From Wolfiporia cocos (Eukaryota; Basidiomycota; Agaricomycetes; Polyporales; Phaeolaceae): 64,000 nucleotides of DNA. Below are positions 12,114 through 24,927 of the stretch, piece by piece (positions within the stretch are counted from its first letter, which is position 1; each line of letters begins with the position of its first letter). Location of the stretch: the NCBI GenBank assembly GCA_029448655.1, contig JACCLO010000002.1, positions 2,604,001 through 2,668,000 of the forward strand, written 5' to 3'. Made by a program: the position numbers and the translations under genes. The notes beneath the pieces are model-generated. The model saw only the letters and a program-made list of their open reading frames with translations, searched no databases and was not told where the DNA came from.

Positions 12114-15100
12114 CAATTAACGGGAAAGAAAAAAAGCGTCCTTCAACGTTGCGTGACAGAGATGATGGGTACTGTTACCATCATTCGCATTCAGAAATTA
12201 CGAAAGGTTGTGTTATGTAATAAATAACTGCTCAGCGCCCAAACATGATTAGAATCGTCGGCCAATGGTGAGTCAGTTATGATCATGAGAGCTGTCAGCC
12301 AACTATCATGCATACCTACGACCCTTATCGTTCAATTCCGTGATGTACACCAGCCAGTGAGGCATGAGACGTGACGGTGTTCACAGGATGCGGTACTGAG
12401 AGTCGCGTGCACAGCCCGAAAGTCCGGCCGATCATTCGACAAATTCCAGACCTGTCTGAATGAGACCTAGGTAGATTAGCGAAACACGGGGAGCCCCTAA
12501 GTGGGAGCTGCCCCGAACGTGATGCAAGTTTCCGGCCTTGGCATGCGCATGCGCTGCAGTTACAATAGAGTTTGATCGCAGGCGGACGGCAGGGCGATCA
12601 ACGATTGCAGTGCAAACCGTAACGTCACTCACATGTTGTCATGACCTAGTAGCGGAGAATGCACTATCAGGCTTGACTACTTGCAGGAGACAAATGTGGA
12701 ATAGTGCATGGCTCATGGTCAGATTGTAAGCCACATGGATCAAGAGACTTTACCAAATGGGAAACCAGCAAGTTACTGTATTCGTTGATCTCTTAATTCT
12801 CTTCGTTGCGAGTGGCTTGATTATCAGGGGTGATCTAAGCACTAGCCGCTGCTAACGAGACGAACACGCAGTGGACTGTGGAGAAAGTCCCCATCTCGGA
12901 TGTACATGAAAGATCTGTGCCTTGGAGCGCGCTGTGCCAGAAAGGCATATCATGTCCGGACGTTGTCGAGTCATTTCAGGCGCTCTGCACGCGGAGTGAA
13001 ATAGACTTATGTTTTGCCGCTGGCGGGACCGGATATTCTGAGATTCGAGGGGGTAATACAAAGGTGGTGAGAGAGCTGCGCCAATGACAATGATTGAGTG
13101 TACGGTATAGTCTATAGATATTCCGCGTGGCGCCTGCACGCGAGCGCCTAAGCAAGCGCGAAAATGCACGCGCGCCAGCGAGAAAATGCCACAATCGATC
13201 ACGATTGCTGCTTGCGCACCGTCTCCAACCATGTGTAATTACAACCTCAGCATCTGCATCAGGCCTTGAGCTCATGCTCGAGAGCAGTTGCGGACATAAT
13301 ACACTTTTGCTCATCTCAGTAGCTTTTAGGCAATACCTGTTTGAGGTGTAAGCACATAGCTGATCCGTGCTAGCGCGTCTCGCCGTAATAGTGGGGGATC
13401 AAAATGATGCTTCTTGGACTGCGTTCTGATGAGGTCGCACCGCGTCGTCTAATTTAGGTCCACGATAAGCTCAGCTGAGGCAATGATATCATGCCGCCCT
13501 AGCGGCTGCAATGCGAAAATTTGAACGAAGCAACTAGCGCATGAGCGAATCAGGTCGCGAACTGCTGTAACTCGGAAGCAGTCGGGCTAGGCTAAGTGTA
13601 GTTCCGGCACTGGTCCCTCAGACTCTACTCCGATTACTTGTAGAATGAAGGACGCCTTGTATTGCGATTGATTTTATTGGAAGCCCACTCTTCCGGAAGC
13701 AAGTGCTCAACAGCTGGTGCTGGCATGAACGGAGCCATCGCCCACAACGTTGCCGCACATAACCTCTGCCGGAATGTCCAGGACTTCATGGACGTCGTGA
13801 CGGGATAGGAAAATCACAGCAACCCCTGTTCGTGCTTCCCCTTGGACTGAATTCTGCATCTAATACATCATTGATAATGCAGCTACTGTATATACGCGCG
13901 GATGACCCGTGAACATTGTATACCACAAGCGCGAGTGGTATTCAGCGACTCAGCGGCGTTCTGACCCTACGTCTAATTTTCTCAAGTATCATGGTACTTC
14001 TCAAAGTAAAGGCGAATGGGCGTGAGTACAACTGCGAAAACATGCATATGTCGCCTATTACCTCGTCTTGACTACTTGCACAGCTCTGTCGAGCGATAAT
14101 TCATCCGCAACCCACTCGTTCACAAGCACAGCCCATTCATTCATGACACATTCAATACAAGACACACCTCTGGAGAAGCCCGCCATTGTGGTATTCCGGT
14201 AATGAGCAATTCCGACCCATGGGCTTCCATATCCCACTTCATCTTGTGGTGACGGACTACCACCTCACGTCTGTGTCCTCAGCTTGTACTAATCGATACG
14301 TATCGGCCTTTCACAGGTTCCGCTCCCCGTTGCTGCGCAGTATGCTATCTGCTGCAAGAACTCAGCACTTACCCATATGGCCTTCAGCAGGGATGGCGTC
14401 AGGAATCCACTGTCGCCCTAATACATGCGCCTATACTATCAGGGTGTGCACGCCCAGTGCATTCAGCACGCTCAGCGATCAGAGATTGTATCACTTTGAG
14501 GGTTAGTGTGGTCCTGTGTCACTCCTTGTACTAAAAGAAGTTGACGCAATTTCTATCTGTAACCAACACTTCATCAAGCTTGTCTAATTCGCCAGATGCA
14601 TACTGTGTCAAAGAGTGCGGCATATATTCCCTCAGCCAAGATTTGACTCACGAGGGAAACCATTGTCAGCGATTCGGAATCACATTACGTTCACCGTGCT
14701 CAATTCAACAGCGTCTTCCAATCCTTAACCGCACATTCCTCAAGGAGAACTCGGTGCTTGCACTCACATGTTCCGACTGATCGTGGCGTATCTGTCTGAA
14801 TGAAACGGCGAACTGCGAGAGACCGGCCCATGTTCTGCTGTCAATACGTTCTGTATATTCGGCGCTCGGTGAGATATCGATTTCCAATCCTTGTCGTACT
14901 CGATAAACTACGTGATCCACGGAACGGACCCTTGTAATCAAGATCAGACGGACCGCTGCACGTCCATGCTTCGGACTTGAATTCAGCATCGCTGTCCGCT
15001 GCTCATAGGCCCTTGATCCGGACCGTTCGAGATCCTGGCGACAGTCAGTAGCGTGCAGTAGCCTCGGACATCGCTGTACTGGCATCATCGCCGACCTCCG

Positions 15101-15634
15101 CTTTGATCAGTCTTGCTGGGTGTGAAAGCATCTGCGCCCTATCACTGTCACTGATGCCAACAGATCAATAGAGTAAAGAGATCCGGTGCGCTGGGTCACC
15201 CTTGTATTCCTTGTTGAGCTCACAGACTGCGATCTCATTCCATAGCCGCTTATCAGATACGAATACTTAGGGAGTCTCTCCTTGCGTCCCCAGCATAGTA
15301 CTGCCATGGTGTAAAGCTGCGTGGCAAGCACAGCTGTCAAGGCACCGTCTACGGCGTCTAGTGACAAATGATGATCACCGCTGGTCTCTTATATCCGCAC
15401 ACGCACCGTTGTCTCACATGCAGTATGCGTGACTGAATGTGCGCACTTGGCACGATGCACACTTGTCAATCCACCTGACAAAGTAACTTAAATAATATCT
15501 TTTATTGCCTTTGCAAGGGACGGTCTCATTATGGGTATGGCATAAGTGGTGCTATCATGACAAAAAATGCTGTGCTACGGAACGTCCTAATATACGGCCA
15601 ATCCAACGGAACTACATACAATCGTAACCGGCGC
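12114..15634. other. Gap between synthase promoter region and transporter gene, no gene recognised
   Basis: Several short frames occur on both strands (for example 14705-15367 minus), but none carries a family motif and I could not join them into a gene with plausible splice sites. A decayed gene in 14.1-15.4 kb is possible. Near 13130-13200 there is a GC-rich patch with repeated GCGCGAAAATGC-like words. Confidence 0.4.
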
Positions 15635-17471
15635 TCACAGGCGCTGCGTGCCCTTGCGGCCACTGTAAATGTGCCGCGCGATAATAATCAACACCGTGCC
15701 GATCAGGATGACGACCTAGAGCACAAAGGTCAGCAGGTCATCGCGGGCGCGCGTGGGGTCGTCACTTACACCGCTGAAGATGATGGGCTTGTACCATACG
15801 TTGCCGGCGTCGTACAGGGCACCGTCGATCGGCGGGCCCGTGAGCATGGCCCAGGACACGAAGAAGTATCCGAGACCCATGCGGACACTGCGCAGACCAG
15901 TCAGCAACGCCAGATATACGGTATGCCTGCATTCGTGCATACCCAATCTCCTGCACGTTGTTCGCAACACTAGCGACAGATGGCGGCAACAGAGCAATTG
16001 CTAAGCGAAGACATTAGAGAAGCCTCAAGATGCGCGAACAGAAGCACTTACACGCTCCGGAGAAAAAACCGTACAGAATCGAGAAGACTACAACGGCGCC
16101 GCGGCTCGTCGCGCCGAACATCGCGAAGACGAGGGCTCCGGTGATACAGTTGACGGGAATGAACACGTTAAGCGGTCCGATCTTGTCCGCGAGGACGTTC
16201 GGCAGCGTACGCCCGAAGATAGATACACCGTTCAAAATGGCGATCTGAGTGGACTATGAGAAGAGCTCGGACACAATGCTCGATGAGGGCTTACTGTGTA
16301 GAATGCGAGGTTGGAATCGATACCGTGAAGGAGTGCAAACAGTTGGAGGTAGTAGTCTGCAAGGAAACGTCAGCAGTGCCTGGGATCCAGGAAGGAAAGT
16401 GTACGAACATGCGAAGAATAGACCCCAGAGGACACAGAAACCGCTGTAAACTTGTGAGCCACAGCCGATCTGAGAAGCAGCCCAGCCCACTCACCCAGAA
16501 AGAAGAATCAGGAACGCAGGGTCAGACATAATGCCCTTGATGTCAGGCTTCGGCCCCGGGGGGCGCTGCTTCGCGCTGGGGAGACGAGTGGTCATGCAGC
16601 AGTTGGCAATCGCCAGCAGCCCCAGCGTGAGGAATGCGCTGTCGCGCACACCCCACTTGAACCCGACGTGGCCTTGAATCAGGTGGTTAAGCATGATGGG
16701 GTAGAACAAGCCGCCAACACCGGATCCTAGAGCAATTCCGTTCAGTTGCGCTATGTGATGGAGTGTAGGAGGAACCTACCGGTCATGACAATACCCATAG
16801 CGAGGGAACGGCGTTTTTGCCAGTGGTGCGCTTGGATCGAGACGGCAGGGACCAGCATGAGCCCGGCACCGATACCCATACCAACACCTTGCGAGAGGAT
16901 GAGCTGGTAGAACTTGTGTGGGTTCGCCAGAGACAGCATGAACATGCTATAGGCGGATATCAGATGTGGCACAACGGATAGCCTCGATAGCACCACTTAC
17001 CAGAACACGTAGATTATGCTGCCAATGGCCAAGAGATGGTGGAAGTAACCTTCATCAACGAGCTTTCCTGCTGGAAGACCCATTGCAAACATGAAGAACA
17101 GCTGGTTTAGAGTTGTCAGACGAAGGCATTGCATTGTTGCAAACCAATACTAACTTGGACTGAACCAATCCAACTAATATTTGACGACGTAGATGCGCCC
17201 TCGAGCACATAGAGCTCCTGATACACACCGAACGAATTCGAATATCCGAATGTGGAGGTGAGGACAAGGAAGCTGAGGTCGATACCTGTAAGTTCATTGT
17301 CGACAAGTGAACTCGGACAGTAACATACCCTCCCAGTACAGACAACCATGCTTGAAGGCCACCATCAGGGATGACTACTTGTTTGGTTACGATCCCTCTC
17401 TCTTCAGATACCGATCCAACTTGTTGGGTATCTGGCGTCGGACCGCGCTCATCCTGCTTCTCCGGATCCAT
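15635..17471 (-). CDS. Monocarboxylate-type MFS transporter
   Basis: This is a membrane carrier of the major facilitator superfamily, closest in layout to fungal monocarboxylate porter homologues. Eleven exons close in frame (435 codons): 17471-17329, 17272-17155, 17101-17001, 16946-16780, 16726-16495, 16443-16409, 16356-16295, 16244-16052, 16000-15943, 15887-15770, 15715-15635. The N-terminus is hydrophilic and is followed by VIPDGGLQAWLSVLGGF and TFGYSNSFGVYQELY, the typical first-helix motif of this family. Later come ISWIGSVQLFFMFAMG, GIGAGLMLVP, SGVGGLFYPIM, ILNGVSIFGRTLPN (motif after helix 7) and PPIDGALYD. About twelve hydrophobic segments are visible and the tail is short and basic (SGRKGTQRL). 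Its position between the polyketide synthase and the reductase suggests product export, but such transporters are common in these genomes. Intron 5 uses a GTTCGT donor, so the tiny exon 16443-16409 is the least certain part. Confidence 0.88.
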
Positions 17472-19193
17472 GGCGGATAGTGGGGAGGAGACTGTTGTAG
17501 TACAACAGGAACCGTGAAAGGGAGTGGGTTTTGAGGATGATACAGCTCATCCCCCGCTCACGGACTACATAAGAGGGAAAGCAGCTAGCATGTTACCTCG
17601 GTGTCACGCAGAGGTTCTCGGGCTCGGGCATGAAGGAACAGATTCTACTCACCGAGGCCGCAACCGGCGGTGCTCCAATACTACATCCAGATTGGGCAGC
17701 TAGGGTCCCGTAAACGATTGGAAGCCGTCAACCACGCGTTGTGATTGGGTTTGATGGGCCTAACGTTTGATGGGCAGACTACAACAGGGCCTGCAAGTGT
17801 GATTTGCTTGGGCCGGGCTAGCAATAAACGTGGGAGACAACACGCTGGCCGTGACCTGGAAATCGATCTGCATGGCTTCGTGACGCTGACCTCCTCGAAG
17901 GTAGTAGGATGCAAAATCCTAGGGACATGGGTCGCAAGCGGCGCTTTCGGTTAGGACAGCCGCTCACGGTTGGTGCGCGGGACCGCGCATCAACTGCGGC
18001 TCTCCGGGGCTTCCCAAGCTACGATGCTAACACGCCTTGGGCGTGCCGCCTGGAGCATTCCTGTCGGTGAAGCTGCGGTAGCGAGCTGGGCTTTGCTCGG
18101 GCATGGCTATGACCAAGTACAGCTGCGACACATTTTTGTTGAACAAGGCGAGCCCCTGTTGTCGAAGGGGGCCTGCTGCGAACGCCAGACAGCCCGGCCA
18201 GACAGCCCGATTCGATTGACACTTGCAATGACGCCTGGTAGATTCAGACTCCGAGATCGGGTCTTTTATGCAATACGGCGTCTGCCACGGAAGACTGGGA
18301 ACCCAGATCGGCAATCCCGATGAGCCCGGACACCTGCGCTCGGGCTCGGACACGCTTCCGTTGACCAAAGGGCTCCGGCTGATCGGACGCGGACGCGCAC
18401 AAATTGCACCGCCCAACATTACATCCATACCTGGGCCTACTGGACAAGGTCGAGGTCAGCCGCCATCTCAAGCTGATGCTACATCTCTATCAGGTACTTG
18501 ATGTCCAAATGATGTGAAAATTTCCGAAAACCCCTGTCATCTCAGTATCCAGACGGCCTCGAGGAAACCCGTCATCAGAGGAGAGAGCGCCCTGTTTGCC
18601 GAGCATTCGCCGGCTGCAGCCCTCTGTTCCCTCTGTTCCGTCCGGCAAGTCGCCGCCTCTCTCGGGCACAGAGTGCATTATGATTGACACGCTGATTTGG
18701 GTTGCCAAACCACCGCCCCAGCTGCACCTGGTCCGCGCTCGTTTGGGCCAGAAGCGCTGGTGGTAAGATCGCTCGATATACGCACGGTATGCGTAATGCA
18801 AGCCCGCATACCGTCAGACCGTACCGAGTGATGGCTTGTCAACATGGGGGAATACTGTGTAGTAGTTTCTCTACGAACAATAGCGGAGTTACATTATGGC
18901 AGTCTGGCGGTGATCCTTCCGTCGAACCGTGCTCTGACCTGGCACTGAAGCCGTTTGGGGCGCCAGTCCAGAGATATACTGGGAAGATGTGTTCATGCCG
19001 GCGACGTCGGCTCTTATCCTCTGCGGTCGTCCATGTACAACATCATCAACGAATTGATGGGCCAAGTCTGGTTGGCTCGCCAGCGTCTGACCACACCATC
19101 GACGATGAATCCGTCCACCAATCATTCTACCCTTTAGGAAACTCCCAGTCGCTAGCATTGCCACCCGCTGCACGCTAGTGAGAACACGATCGC
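17472..19193. other. Spacer between divergently placed transporter and reductase genes
   Basis: The transporter start and the reductase start face away from each other across this 1.7-kb stretch, so it should hold both promoters. A short word is duplicated near 17747-17775 (TTGATGGGC twice). No frame here has a recognisable product. Confidence 0.45.
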
Positions 19194-19200
19194 TTTATAT
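19194..19200 (+). promoter_or_regulatory. TATA-like box before the reductase gene
   Basis: TTTATAT lies 66-72 bp before the ATG at 19266. An upstream in-frame ATG at 19209 is only 9 bp away, too close to lie inside a normal transcript, so the box favours 19266 as the start. Confidence 0.45.
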
Positions 19201-19265
19201 GCGATGACATGGATGGGGAGATCCGGAGCGCTGTTCACCCGTACTCATACCCGCCCACAGTCAAG

Positions 19266-20551
19266 ATGAGCCTCATGCACGCACTTGTCACCAACGGGGA
19301 CGGTACCTTCGACCTCAAGCAGGTACCTATCCCGACGCCAGGGCCCAACGACGTCCTCGTCAAGGTGGCTGCTATTGCGCAAAACCCTACTGACTGTCCG
19401 TGTCTCGTACCTCGCGTTGTGTATGTTCGTGCTCACAGCTTGTATAGGGAAGACCGCGCTCCTCCACCAGCGGAAGGGCAACATCCTTGGCTGCGACTTT
19501 GCGGGTACGGTCGTCGGCATTGGTTCGGATGTAGAGCCAGGCCTTCGCAAGATTGGGGAGCGGATCGCCGCGATCGTGCACGGAGGTGAGTGCCCAGTCA
19601 GTGCACACAGCAACCCATCTCACGGCACCGACGCACAGGTGTCAGCCCGAACGGCGCCTTCGCCGAGTACGTGGTGACCGACGCCACGATCGCGATCCCC
19701 ATCCCGGACGACATGTCCTTCGAGATCGCCGCGCAGCTCCCCGTCGCGTGCTACACGACGTGCCAGTGCCTGTACCAGTGCCTGAACCTGCCGACGCCGC
19801 TCGAGCCGACGAAGGAGCCGATCGACGTGCTCGTCTGGTCGGGCACGTCCGCGACGGGCCAGTACGCGGTGCAGTTCGCCAAGGCGGCGGGCCTCCGCGT
19901 GATCTCGACCGCGTCTGCGCGCAACATCGAGTTCGTCAAGTCGCTCGGCGCCGACGAGGTGTTTGACTACGCGGACTCGCACACCCCGCGCAAGATCTTC
20001 GCCGCGACGGGCGGCAAGCTCCGCCACGTTGTCGACTGCATCAGCGAGGGCCGCACGCCCAACCAGTGCAGTATGTCGCTCAGCAAGGAGGGCGGCACTA
20101 TCACCACGCTCCTCCCGTACACGAGCAGGAGCAAGGGCGTGAAGACCGAGTTCGTGCTTGCGTACTCCATCTTCGGCAATGTACGTGTTTTCAATGCGCT
20201 TCATCAGGGTTGAAAGTCTCAAGCTTATGTCTGCCCTAATCAACAGCCTGTCGAGTTCCCCTTCGTGTTCCCCGCGAGCGAGGAGCACCACAAGAACGCG
20301 GGCCAATACGCTAAGCTGATCGCAGAAGTGATCGCCAAGATCCCCATTAAGTCGATCCCCGTCAACATCTTCCCTAACGGTCTGCTGAGTGTCGCAGATG
20401 GCTTCGAGTACATGAAGGCCGGAAAGGTGCGATTCCTCTGATCTCTGATAATCGACTGTGGCCAATTCTGATGATGCCGTTTGTGCGACAGGTCCATGCA
20501 GAGAAAATCACATACAGGATCGCTGACACGCCGGGCCTTTCGTCTGCATAG
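19266..20551 (+). CDS. Medium-chain zinc-alcohol-dehydrogenase-like reductase (ToxD/LovC type, possible trans-enoyl reductase)
   Basis: Members of this family reduce double bonds with NADPH, and some act on chains held by a polyketide synthase whose own ER is dead. Five exons close in frame (349 aa): 19266-19395, 19448-19585, 19639-20180, 20247-20426, 20492-20551. The N-terminal GroES-like part reads PIPTPGPNDVLVKVAAIAQN, then GCDFAGTVVGIGSDV. The cofactor part reads DVLVWSGTSATGQYAVQFAK followed by KSLGADEVFDY. No zinc-ligand cysteine cluster is visible, as in quinone-oxidoreductase and enoyl-reductase members. The chosen start gives MSLMHALVTNGDGTF; an in-frame ATG at 19209 would add 19 residues. 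Its place about 8 kb from a synthase with a decayed ER domain makes a trans-ER role attractive. That is inference, because related stand-alone oxidoreductases are abundant in basidiomycetes. Confidence 0.85.
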
Positions 20552-21205
20552 GCTTCCGAATGTTTATGACTATTGCAATGTGTGTTTACTTAATTACACA
20601 TATTTATAGATGTCCCATACGTACTTACTACTGCGCGGCACGCCCTTGTTACCAGTTTTGTTGCCCAGCATCCATGTGGGAAGTCCCTAGATCATACCAT
20701 ATGTATTTTGCCCTTCGGCCTTGCTATGTCATGGAAGGGTTGTAAATGACAATACTTGTATTGCGTGAAGAACGTCAGGACACGAAGCTATAGCAGTCAG
20801 GCACAGATCTTCTTACGCTACTAAAGACTGAATGCTCTCGATAACGTCAGGGATAGTGGCAAGTCACTGTCACTGATACCGAGTTCTCCACGCGCTGCTC
20901 GCGGAGCTGCAGAGAGAGTAGTTTCGTGGTCATTGGAAGGAATACTATGATTCTCTAATCAGTTTATGCAGTATGGACAATGCTGTATCGGTGAGACCCT
21001 TACGTTTGTTGAGCCAAGTTCTCCATTCCTCTACGGTATAGTCATGCAACTCTTCATTTAAGACCTCCCCCGCGAAGCTGAAGTGACACAAGATGCTGCT
21101 GTGTTGACAGTATCACAGCCCTTGCACCTTTGCATGCATACAAGTCATGCGCGACTTTTCACAACCAGGTGCGAACTTCGAATTCGAATTTGGACGCTCA
21201 GATGT
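20552..21205. other. Intergenic stretch before the LINE insertion
   Basis: Nothing recognisable was found apart from AT-rich sequence that probably includes the 3' end of the reductase transcript. Confidence 0.4.
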
Positions 21206-21221
21206 ATCACGTGCACATGTC

Positions 21222-23552
21222 TTTTTTTTTTTTTTTTTTAAGTACATTTGTATCCCGCGTCAAGTAACTACGACTAAATGCGGCATTAGTGGGCGGAAGG
21301 CGGGGCTTTTGGGATGGGGCGGATAGGGTTATGCGTTCGGTAGACCATGTGTAGGGAGGTGCGAATGCGATGGTATCTAAGGGAGTTCAGGTAGGTCTCC
21401 ATGCGGGACTTACCCTGGGTCGACAACAACGGTAGGGGGGGCTGCGGACTTCGCGAATGCCGTAGTGGCCTTGAGGAACAGCGCGATGGCGTTGAGGCCC
21501 TTCGGCGTGGACAGAAGGACGCGGACGTTCAGCGATTGGGAGGCGGCGCGCAGGTGGTGGCGTGCATCAGCATGCAGGGGGCAGTCAACGAGGATGTGCT
21601 CCCGTGTCTGCAGGGTTGTCCCGTCACATGGGCAGTGAGGGGACTCAGACGGGACGAAACGGCGGTAGTATTCCCCGAAATGGCCGTGGCCAAGGCTAAG
21701 CTGGACAATGCGAGCATGTACGTGTCGGGGCCCTGTGTAGGTCCGGTGAAAACGGGAGAGTCGGAGTGATGGGGCGTCGGTCAGGGCGACGCCTGCTGCG
21801 TTTGTGTGTGGGCGGCCGGCCCAGTCCGCTTTCCAGCGCTGCAGCGCTTTTGCCCGATTGTGCTCTCTGAGCCATGATAGGGAGGGCGGGACGACTGACC
21901 GGCACGTAACTGCCTGCCTTGCCAGGCTATCTGCGCGCTCGTTTCCCTGGACTCCGCTGTGGCTGGGGCACCACCGTAGGTGGACTGAGAGGGCGGCGTG
22001 GGTTCGCAGAGCCTCATCGAGGTGTTTTCGGAAGAGGATGGACAATGTTTGTCCCGGGTGGTCTGTGGTGTCCGGTGCTGCCCGAAGGGCGGCTTGATTG
22101 TCCGCCAGGAAATAGACCGTGCAAACAGTCGGGTGGCGAGCAAGGAGGGCCGGTAGGGCGAAAGCTGCAGCGGCCAAAGCGAGGAGTTCTGCATCGTAGA
22201 TACTGGCTTTTCGGCCGAGCCCCAGTTGACTGCTGCGAACCTCTGCGCCCGCAAGATACGCGGCGTAGCCCGCTCCTGTCAGGCGGTGTGGCCGGCCAGC
22301 GCGCCGCCGGGATCCGTCGGTGAAGATGAAGAGGGTGGAGGGGTCCGTTCGGCCCCGGGCAAGCATCGTCTGCAGCCCGTCGATGTACGCCTTGCGTTGG
22401 TCCTTGGTCAGCCGTGAGTCCGGAACGTCAGCTTGCAACCGTTCTCCCCAGCCGTGTTGTCGTTCCCAGGGTGCTGTATAGTACGGGTCAGTGGTCTCGG
22501 CATCTACAGGTATAAGGGAAGCGAGGTGATGAACTATCGTAAGGGGGTGTCTGCTACGTCTAACTATAGTATCTGATAATGGGTAGGGGGCTGTCTGGTT
22601 CCGTGGAAGGGGCCAGGGGGGAGGTAGGCGTGTTCGAATTTGGGCTGACGTGGGGAGCGTGTGGATGCGGATGGCGGCGTTGGTGGAGATGCGGCGGAGT
22701 AGGAGGGGGATAGGTAGGATGGCAGCAATGTGGTGGAGTTCGGGGATGGGAGAGGTTCGGAATGCACCCAGGAGCCAACGGAGACCGGCTGCCTGGGCAC
22801 GTTCAAGGGGTCGGATGAGAGACTTCTGGCGGCGTCCGGTATAGTAGAGTGGGGCACCAAAAGCGAGTACTGGTAGGACTGTGGATGTGTAGAGGAGGCG
22901 AGCAGGGGCGATTGAGAGCCCCCGGATGGTGTTGGCCAAAATGCGCAGAGCGGAGATAGTGGAGAGAGCCCTGCTTGCCATGACTGAGATGTGGTGGCGG
23001 AAGGTGAGGCGAGTGTCCAGCCAAAATCCCAACCACCGTATCACAGGTGATGGGGGAACAACATGTGGGGGAAGGTTCGGTAGGGCAATGGTGACATGGG
23101 GGTGCAAGTTGGGGTCCACACGACGGCGGGTGAAGTGCACAAGGTCCGATTTCACGAGGTCGACAGACAGGCCAATGCGGGTGAGCCTGTCCACGACAAC
23201 AGGAAAGGCACGCTCGAGCTGATCAGTGGTGACATCCAGGCTGGGACCAGCAGCAGAGAGCCCCATGTCATCGACATAGGCTTTTATGCATGTCTGTGGA
23301 AAAAGCCCCGGATCGAGAGCAGTCAGTGCAGGCAGAGAGTATATGGTGGACAGGATAGGGGAGATAGGCGAGCCTTGCGGAATGCCTACACCCGCCACCG
23401 GATAGGGGTCACTGATGGCATTATCAGTGCGAATGCAAACCGTGCGATCCGCAAGGAACGAGGATACCCATTCCACAACTGCTACACTGAAACCTAGAAG
23501 CTTCAGGGTATGTAGCAGGCGGGCATGGTTGACATTGTTGAAGTAGCCAGAG
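21222..23552 (-). mobile_element. 5'-truncated LINE (non-LTR retrotransposon) with poly(A) tail and target duplication
   Basis: The element lies on the minus strand. Its 3' end is an A tail (T run at 21222-21239 on the plus strand), preceded by about 170 bp of 3' UTR and the end of the reverse transcriptase/RNase H frame. Both flanks carry the same 16 bp, ATCACGTGCACATGTC, at 21206-21221 and 23553-23568, an intact target-site duplication. The 5' end falls inside the reverse transcriptase domain, the usual result of incomplete target-primed reverse transcription. Confidence 0.93.
21410..23552 (-). pseudogene. LINE ORF2 fragment: reverse transcriptase (C-terminal part) and RNase H
   Basis: About 714 codons stay open from the truncation point to a TAA at 21412-21410. 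The frame enters the RT palm at SGYFNNVNHARLLHTL and shows GIPQGSPISPILS and the catalytic AYVDDMGLS. The RNase H domain follows with FIFTDGSRRRAG, DAELLAL, LADNQAALRA and HSGVQGNERADSLA, so D-E-D and the later His/Asp region are all present. A Cys/His segment near the end (HCPCDGTTLQTREHILVDC) is typical of the ORF2 C-terminus. The N-terminal endonuclease and the first RT motifs are missing, so the copy is dead by truncation although the rest has no stop. RT plus RNase H suggests the I/Tad-like group of fungal LINEs. Confidence 0.9.
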
Positions 23553-23568
23553 ATCACGTGCACATGTC

Positions 23569-24468
23569 AGTGGCTGTGGCGTTTACGGTTTCATGTCGTT
23601 GTCCGTGTGGGTGTCGGTAGGCTTCAGCATCCTGGCGATAAAACTGCAGATCGAAATGTTGGAGACAGTAGGATATCCAGATAGTGCCAGCAAGATATCG
23701 GACGGGATCGCGCTGCTAGACTTAGGCGAGGTGCGAGCATCACGATTTGTGGAGCACAGCTGTCAGGGACAACATGTCTCGCTCCTGCTTACATAACTTT
23801 GCTATGTACACATTATACCCTCTGCGAAGAGAAAAATTGTGAGTGCAGAGTACTAGTAGCTGCAGGAGAGGAGCCGCCACAGCGCCACAATTGCAAGTGG
23901 CGGTTCACTTAACCTGCATGAAGTACATGTTGCATGAAGTACATGTACAATAGTCTAAGACCTGATCGGAATTCCAGAATATGTGGCGCGCCACAATCCG
24001 TCAGACGCCATGCACGACACCGTGACTGTCACTCTAGTAGATGCATATGACCTCTTCTTCTGTTCAAACATCCTTTAACGCTTCGCAAAAACTTTGTAGC
24101 TAAGAGCTATGCCTTGTAGGTACGTGTGCCTATCGATGTTGTTGGTGTGAACTCCCGCTTGTAACCGCTACCCATTTGCTCGAAGCAGATTGCATCACAC
24201 TAGAGTCCACAATATCTTCGAGTATCAGAATGTTGTGCATTTACATCTATCATGTGATAGATGCTTGTAGTCAATTGCCGTGTGGCAACGCAACCAAATG
24301 CTATGGGTCCCATAATTGGTTGTGCGAAGTCGCACGTGAAGCCGGAGGATCAGTCAAACATCACACAGATAAATGTAACCGGCCTGGCAGACAGCGACAA
24401 TGGCTTAAGTGGGAGAACAGATGGTTATATCGGGTACGTGCCTCTGTTTCCTCGCTGATACTGCGCCT
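23569..24468. other. Stretch right of the LINE, no gene recognised
   Basis: Only short frames occur. A direct repeat of TGCATGAAGTACATGT is seen near 23917-23948. Confidence 0.4.
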
Positions 24469-24635
24469 GTATGGTGCCGGCGCCCTAGTCACCGCTACTT
24501 TTGTACAGTGGCCAAATCCTTGGGTCGACTTCGCGTTAACCCTAAAGCAAGGTTTATATAGGCGCCGGTACTTTCTGCGCCCTGATACCGAACACTTTGT
24601 ATGGCACAGCCCGGAGATGCGAATTTGAATGCTCG

Positions 24636-24693
24636 TAGTGATGTAGATACAGGGCAGGCACAATTAGTGATGTAGATACAGGGCAGGCACAAT
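24636..24693. repeat. Tandem duplication, 29-bp unit x2
   Basis: TAGTGATGTAGATACAGGGC begins each of two adjacent 29-bp copies (24636-24664 and 24665-24693) with no visible difference. Confidence 0.85.
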
Positions 24694-24927
24694 ATTAATG
24701 TATCTACCAGTTCACTACATCCCATGCTTGAATATATGGAATGGAATAGGTGCAAGCTTCGTTAGCGCGCGCCGCCACCAATGCCGAGCACCGGCATTCA
24801 GATTTGTAAGCCACGGACCCCAGGCATTGCAGAATGACAGTGACGACGGTATCACGTGCGTGTGCTTTCTCGTTTTCCTGCGGCTGCGATTGACCTTCGA
24901 GGGGCGAAGGCGACTTACGCTGCATTC

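Noticed and set aside
14100..15420. A gene on the minus strand made of frames 15107-15367 and 14705-15088.
   Set aside because: No splice sites join them into a protein with a recognised motif, and both frames have neutral-looking composition.
23000..23563. Start codon at 23563 for the LINE frame.
   Set aside because: That ATG lies in the target duplication flanking the element, so it is chance; the frame is truncated, not initiated there.
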